Below the pieces are notes generated by a model. That model saw nothing but the letters and a program-made list of their open reading frames with translations, searched no databases and was not told the origin of the DNA. The position numbers and the translations under genes are program-made. From Aneurinibacillus soli (lineage in GTDB: Bacteria > Bacillota > Bacilli > Aneurinibacillales > Aneurinibacillaceae): DNA of 64,000 bases. Numbering within the stretch: the stretch's first letter is position 1; every line of letters starts with the position of its first letter. The stretch spans positions 1,505,001-1,569,000 of the forward strand of contig NZ_AP017312.1 in NCBI RefSeq assembly GCF_002355375.1. Reading direction: 5' to 3'. Below are positions 63,603-64,000 of the stretch, piece after piece.

Positions 63603-64000
63603 ATGAGTAAAAAAGAACGAATTGATGTCCGGCTTGTGCAAGAAGGATTCTTCCCGAGTCGGGAAAAGGCAAGGGCGGCAATTATGGCCGGTCTCGTCTA
63701 TGTGGGGACGGAACGCTATGATAAGCCCGGTACGAAAGTAGAAACGGATAAAGAACTAAAGGTAAAAGGACAGGTTCATCCGTACGTCAGTCGTGGCGGT
63801 CTGAAGCTGGAGAAAGCCATCCGTACATTCGGCATTGACTTGACAGATGCAGTTGTTATGGACATAGGAGCTTCCACGGGTGGTTTTACGGACTGTGCCT
63901 TGCAGCACGGCGCACGGCTCGTGTATGCGATTGATGTCGGCTACGGACAGCTCGACTGGTCGCTGCGCCAGGATGAACGGGTTATCGTGATGGAGCGGAC
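63603..64000 (+). CDS. yqxC: TlyA-type rRNA methyltransferase YqxC (5' part; runs off window)
   Basis: 132 codons present: MSKKERIDVRLVQEGFFPSREKARAAIMAGLVYVG is an S4 RNA-binding domain and VSRGGLKLEKAIRTFGIDLTDAVVMDIGASTGGFTDCALQHGARLVYAIDVGYGQLDWSLR is a FtsJ/RrmJ-like SAM domain start with the GASTGG motif I. Starts 4 bp after dxs, with GGGAGG inside the dxs end. Homologues methylate rRNA 2'-OH; TlyA is also called haemolysin A in databases. Confidence 0.93.
   Translation, partial: MSKKERIDVRLVQEGFFPSREKARAAIMAGLVYVGTERYDKPGTKVETDKELKVKGQVHPYVSRGGLKLEKAIRTFGIDLTDAVVMDIGASTGGFTDCALQHGARLVYAIDVGYGQLDWSLRQDERVIVMER

Noticed and set aside
62409-63641. 410-codon minus-strand frame across dxs
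   Set aside because: Exactly antisense to dxs, no ribosome site, composition rich in His/Cys/Ile as expected from the reverse complement.

Overview
The window is a chromosomal segment of an endospore-forming, naturally competent, low-to-mid GC Firmicute. It carries a comG competence operon, the complete spoIIIA operon, a yteA-type DksA/TraR gene and Firmicute-style terminators and Shine-Dalgarno sites. Gene order follows the Bacillus subtilis block comG - yqzE - yqhG - yqhH - gcvT - gcvPA - gcvPB - lipM ... mntR - yqhO - yqhP - yqhQ - aroQ - yqhT - efp - spoIIIAA-AH - accB - accC - yqhY - nusB - folD - xseA - xseB - ispA - dxs - yqxC. The class II nrdJ, mqo and an M22 paralogue between nusB and folD suggest a Brevibacillus/Aneurinibacillus-like member of the Bacillales; that placement is inference.

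Layout. 1-4.5 kb: end of comGA, comGB-GG, aroK and yqzE. 4.5-8 kb (minus): yqhG, the SNF2 helicase yqhH, a small K+ channel and a yvyF-like gene. 8.3-14.7 kb: an AbrB-type mini-protein, a tandem glycine riboswitch driving gcvT-gcvPA-gcvPB, a yteA-like gene and lipM (lipoyl supply for glycine cleavage and related complexes). 14.7-39.4 kb: an accessory block between lipM and the yajQ/mntR end of the conserved backbone. It holds a B12-dependent nrdJ split by a 526-nt group I intron, mqo, a Crp-family regulator, several decayed genes (a Fic remnant and two sensor kinases with internal deletions), a chemoreceptor, a truncated ABC permease, glcDF, a MerR/carboxymuconolactone-decarboxylase pair, lipoproteins, a TolB-like protein and an HtrA protease. 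39.4-64 kb: backbone housekeeping and sporulation genes, ending inside a TlyA-type methyltransferase.

The most unusual feature is a family of eight ~250-290-bp imperfect palindromes between 33.3 and 53.2 kb. All are intergenic and no transposase is nearby. They share a conserved core and at least five nested stems. The stem sequences differ between copies, but complementarity is kept by paired substitutions, and most imperfect pairs in the basal stem are G-U on one strand only. This suggests a structured RNA, or an element selected as a folded single strand. Two sequence subfamilies (A and B) occur, and six of the eight copies form three inverted pairs, each made of one A and one B. I do not recognise this family.

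The second notable feature is the nrdJ group I intron. P1, P10 and P7 can be read directly and fix both splice sites, and the intron carries a stop-truncated HNH homing-endonuclease remnant. nrdJ also has two NrdR-type boxes spaced 32 bp, the second overlapping the -35 of a good sigma-A promoter.
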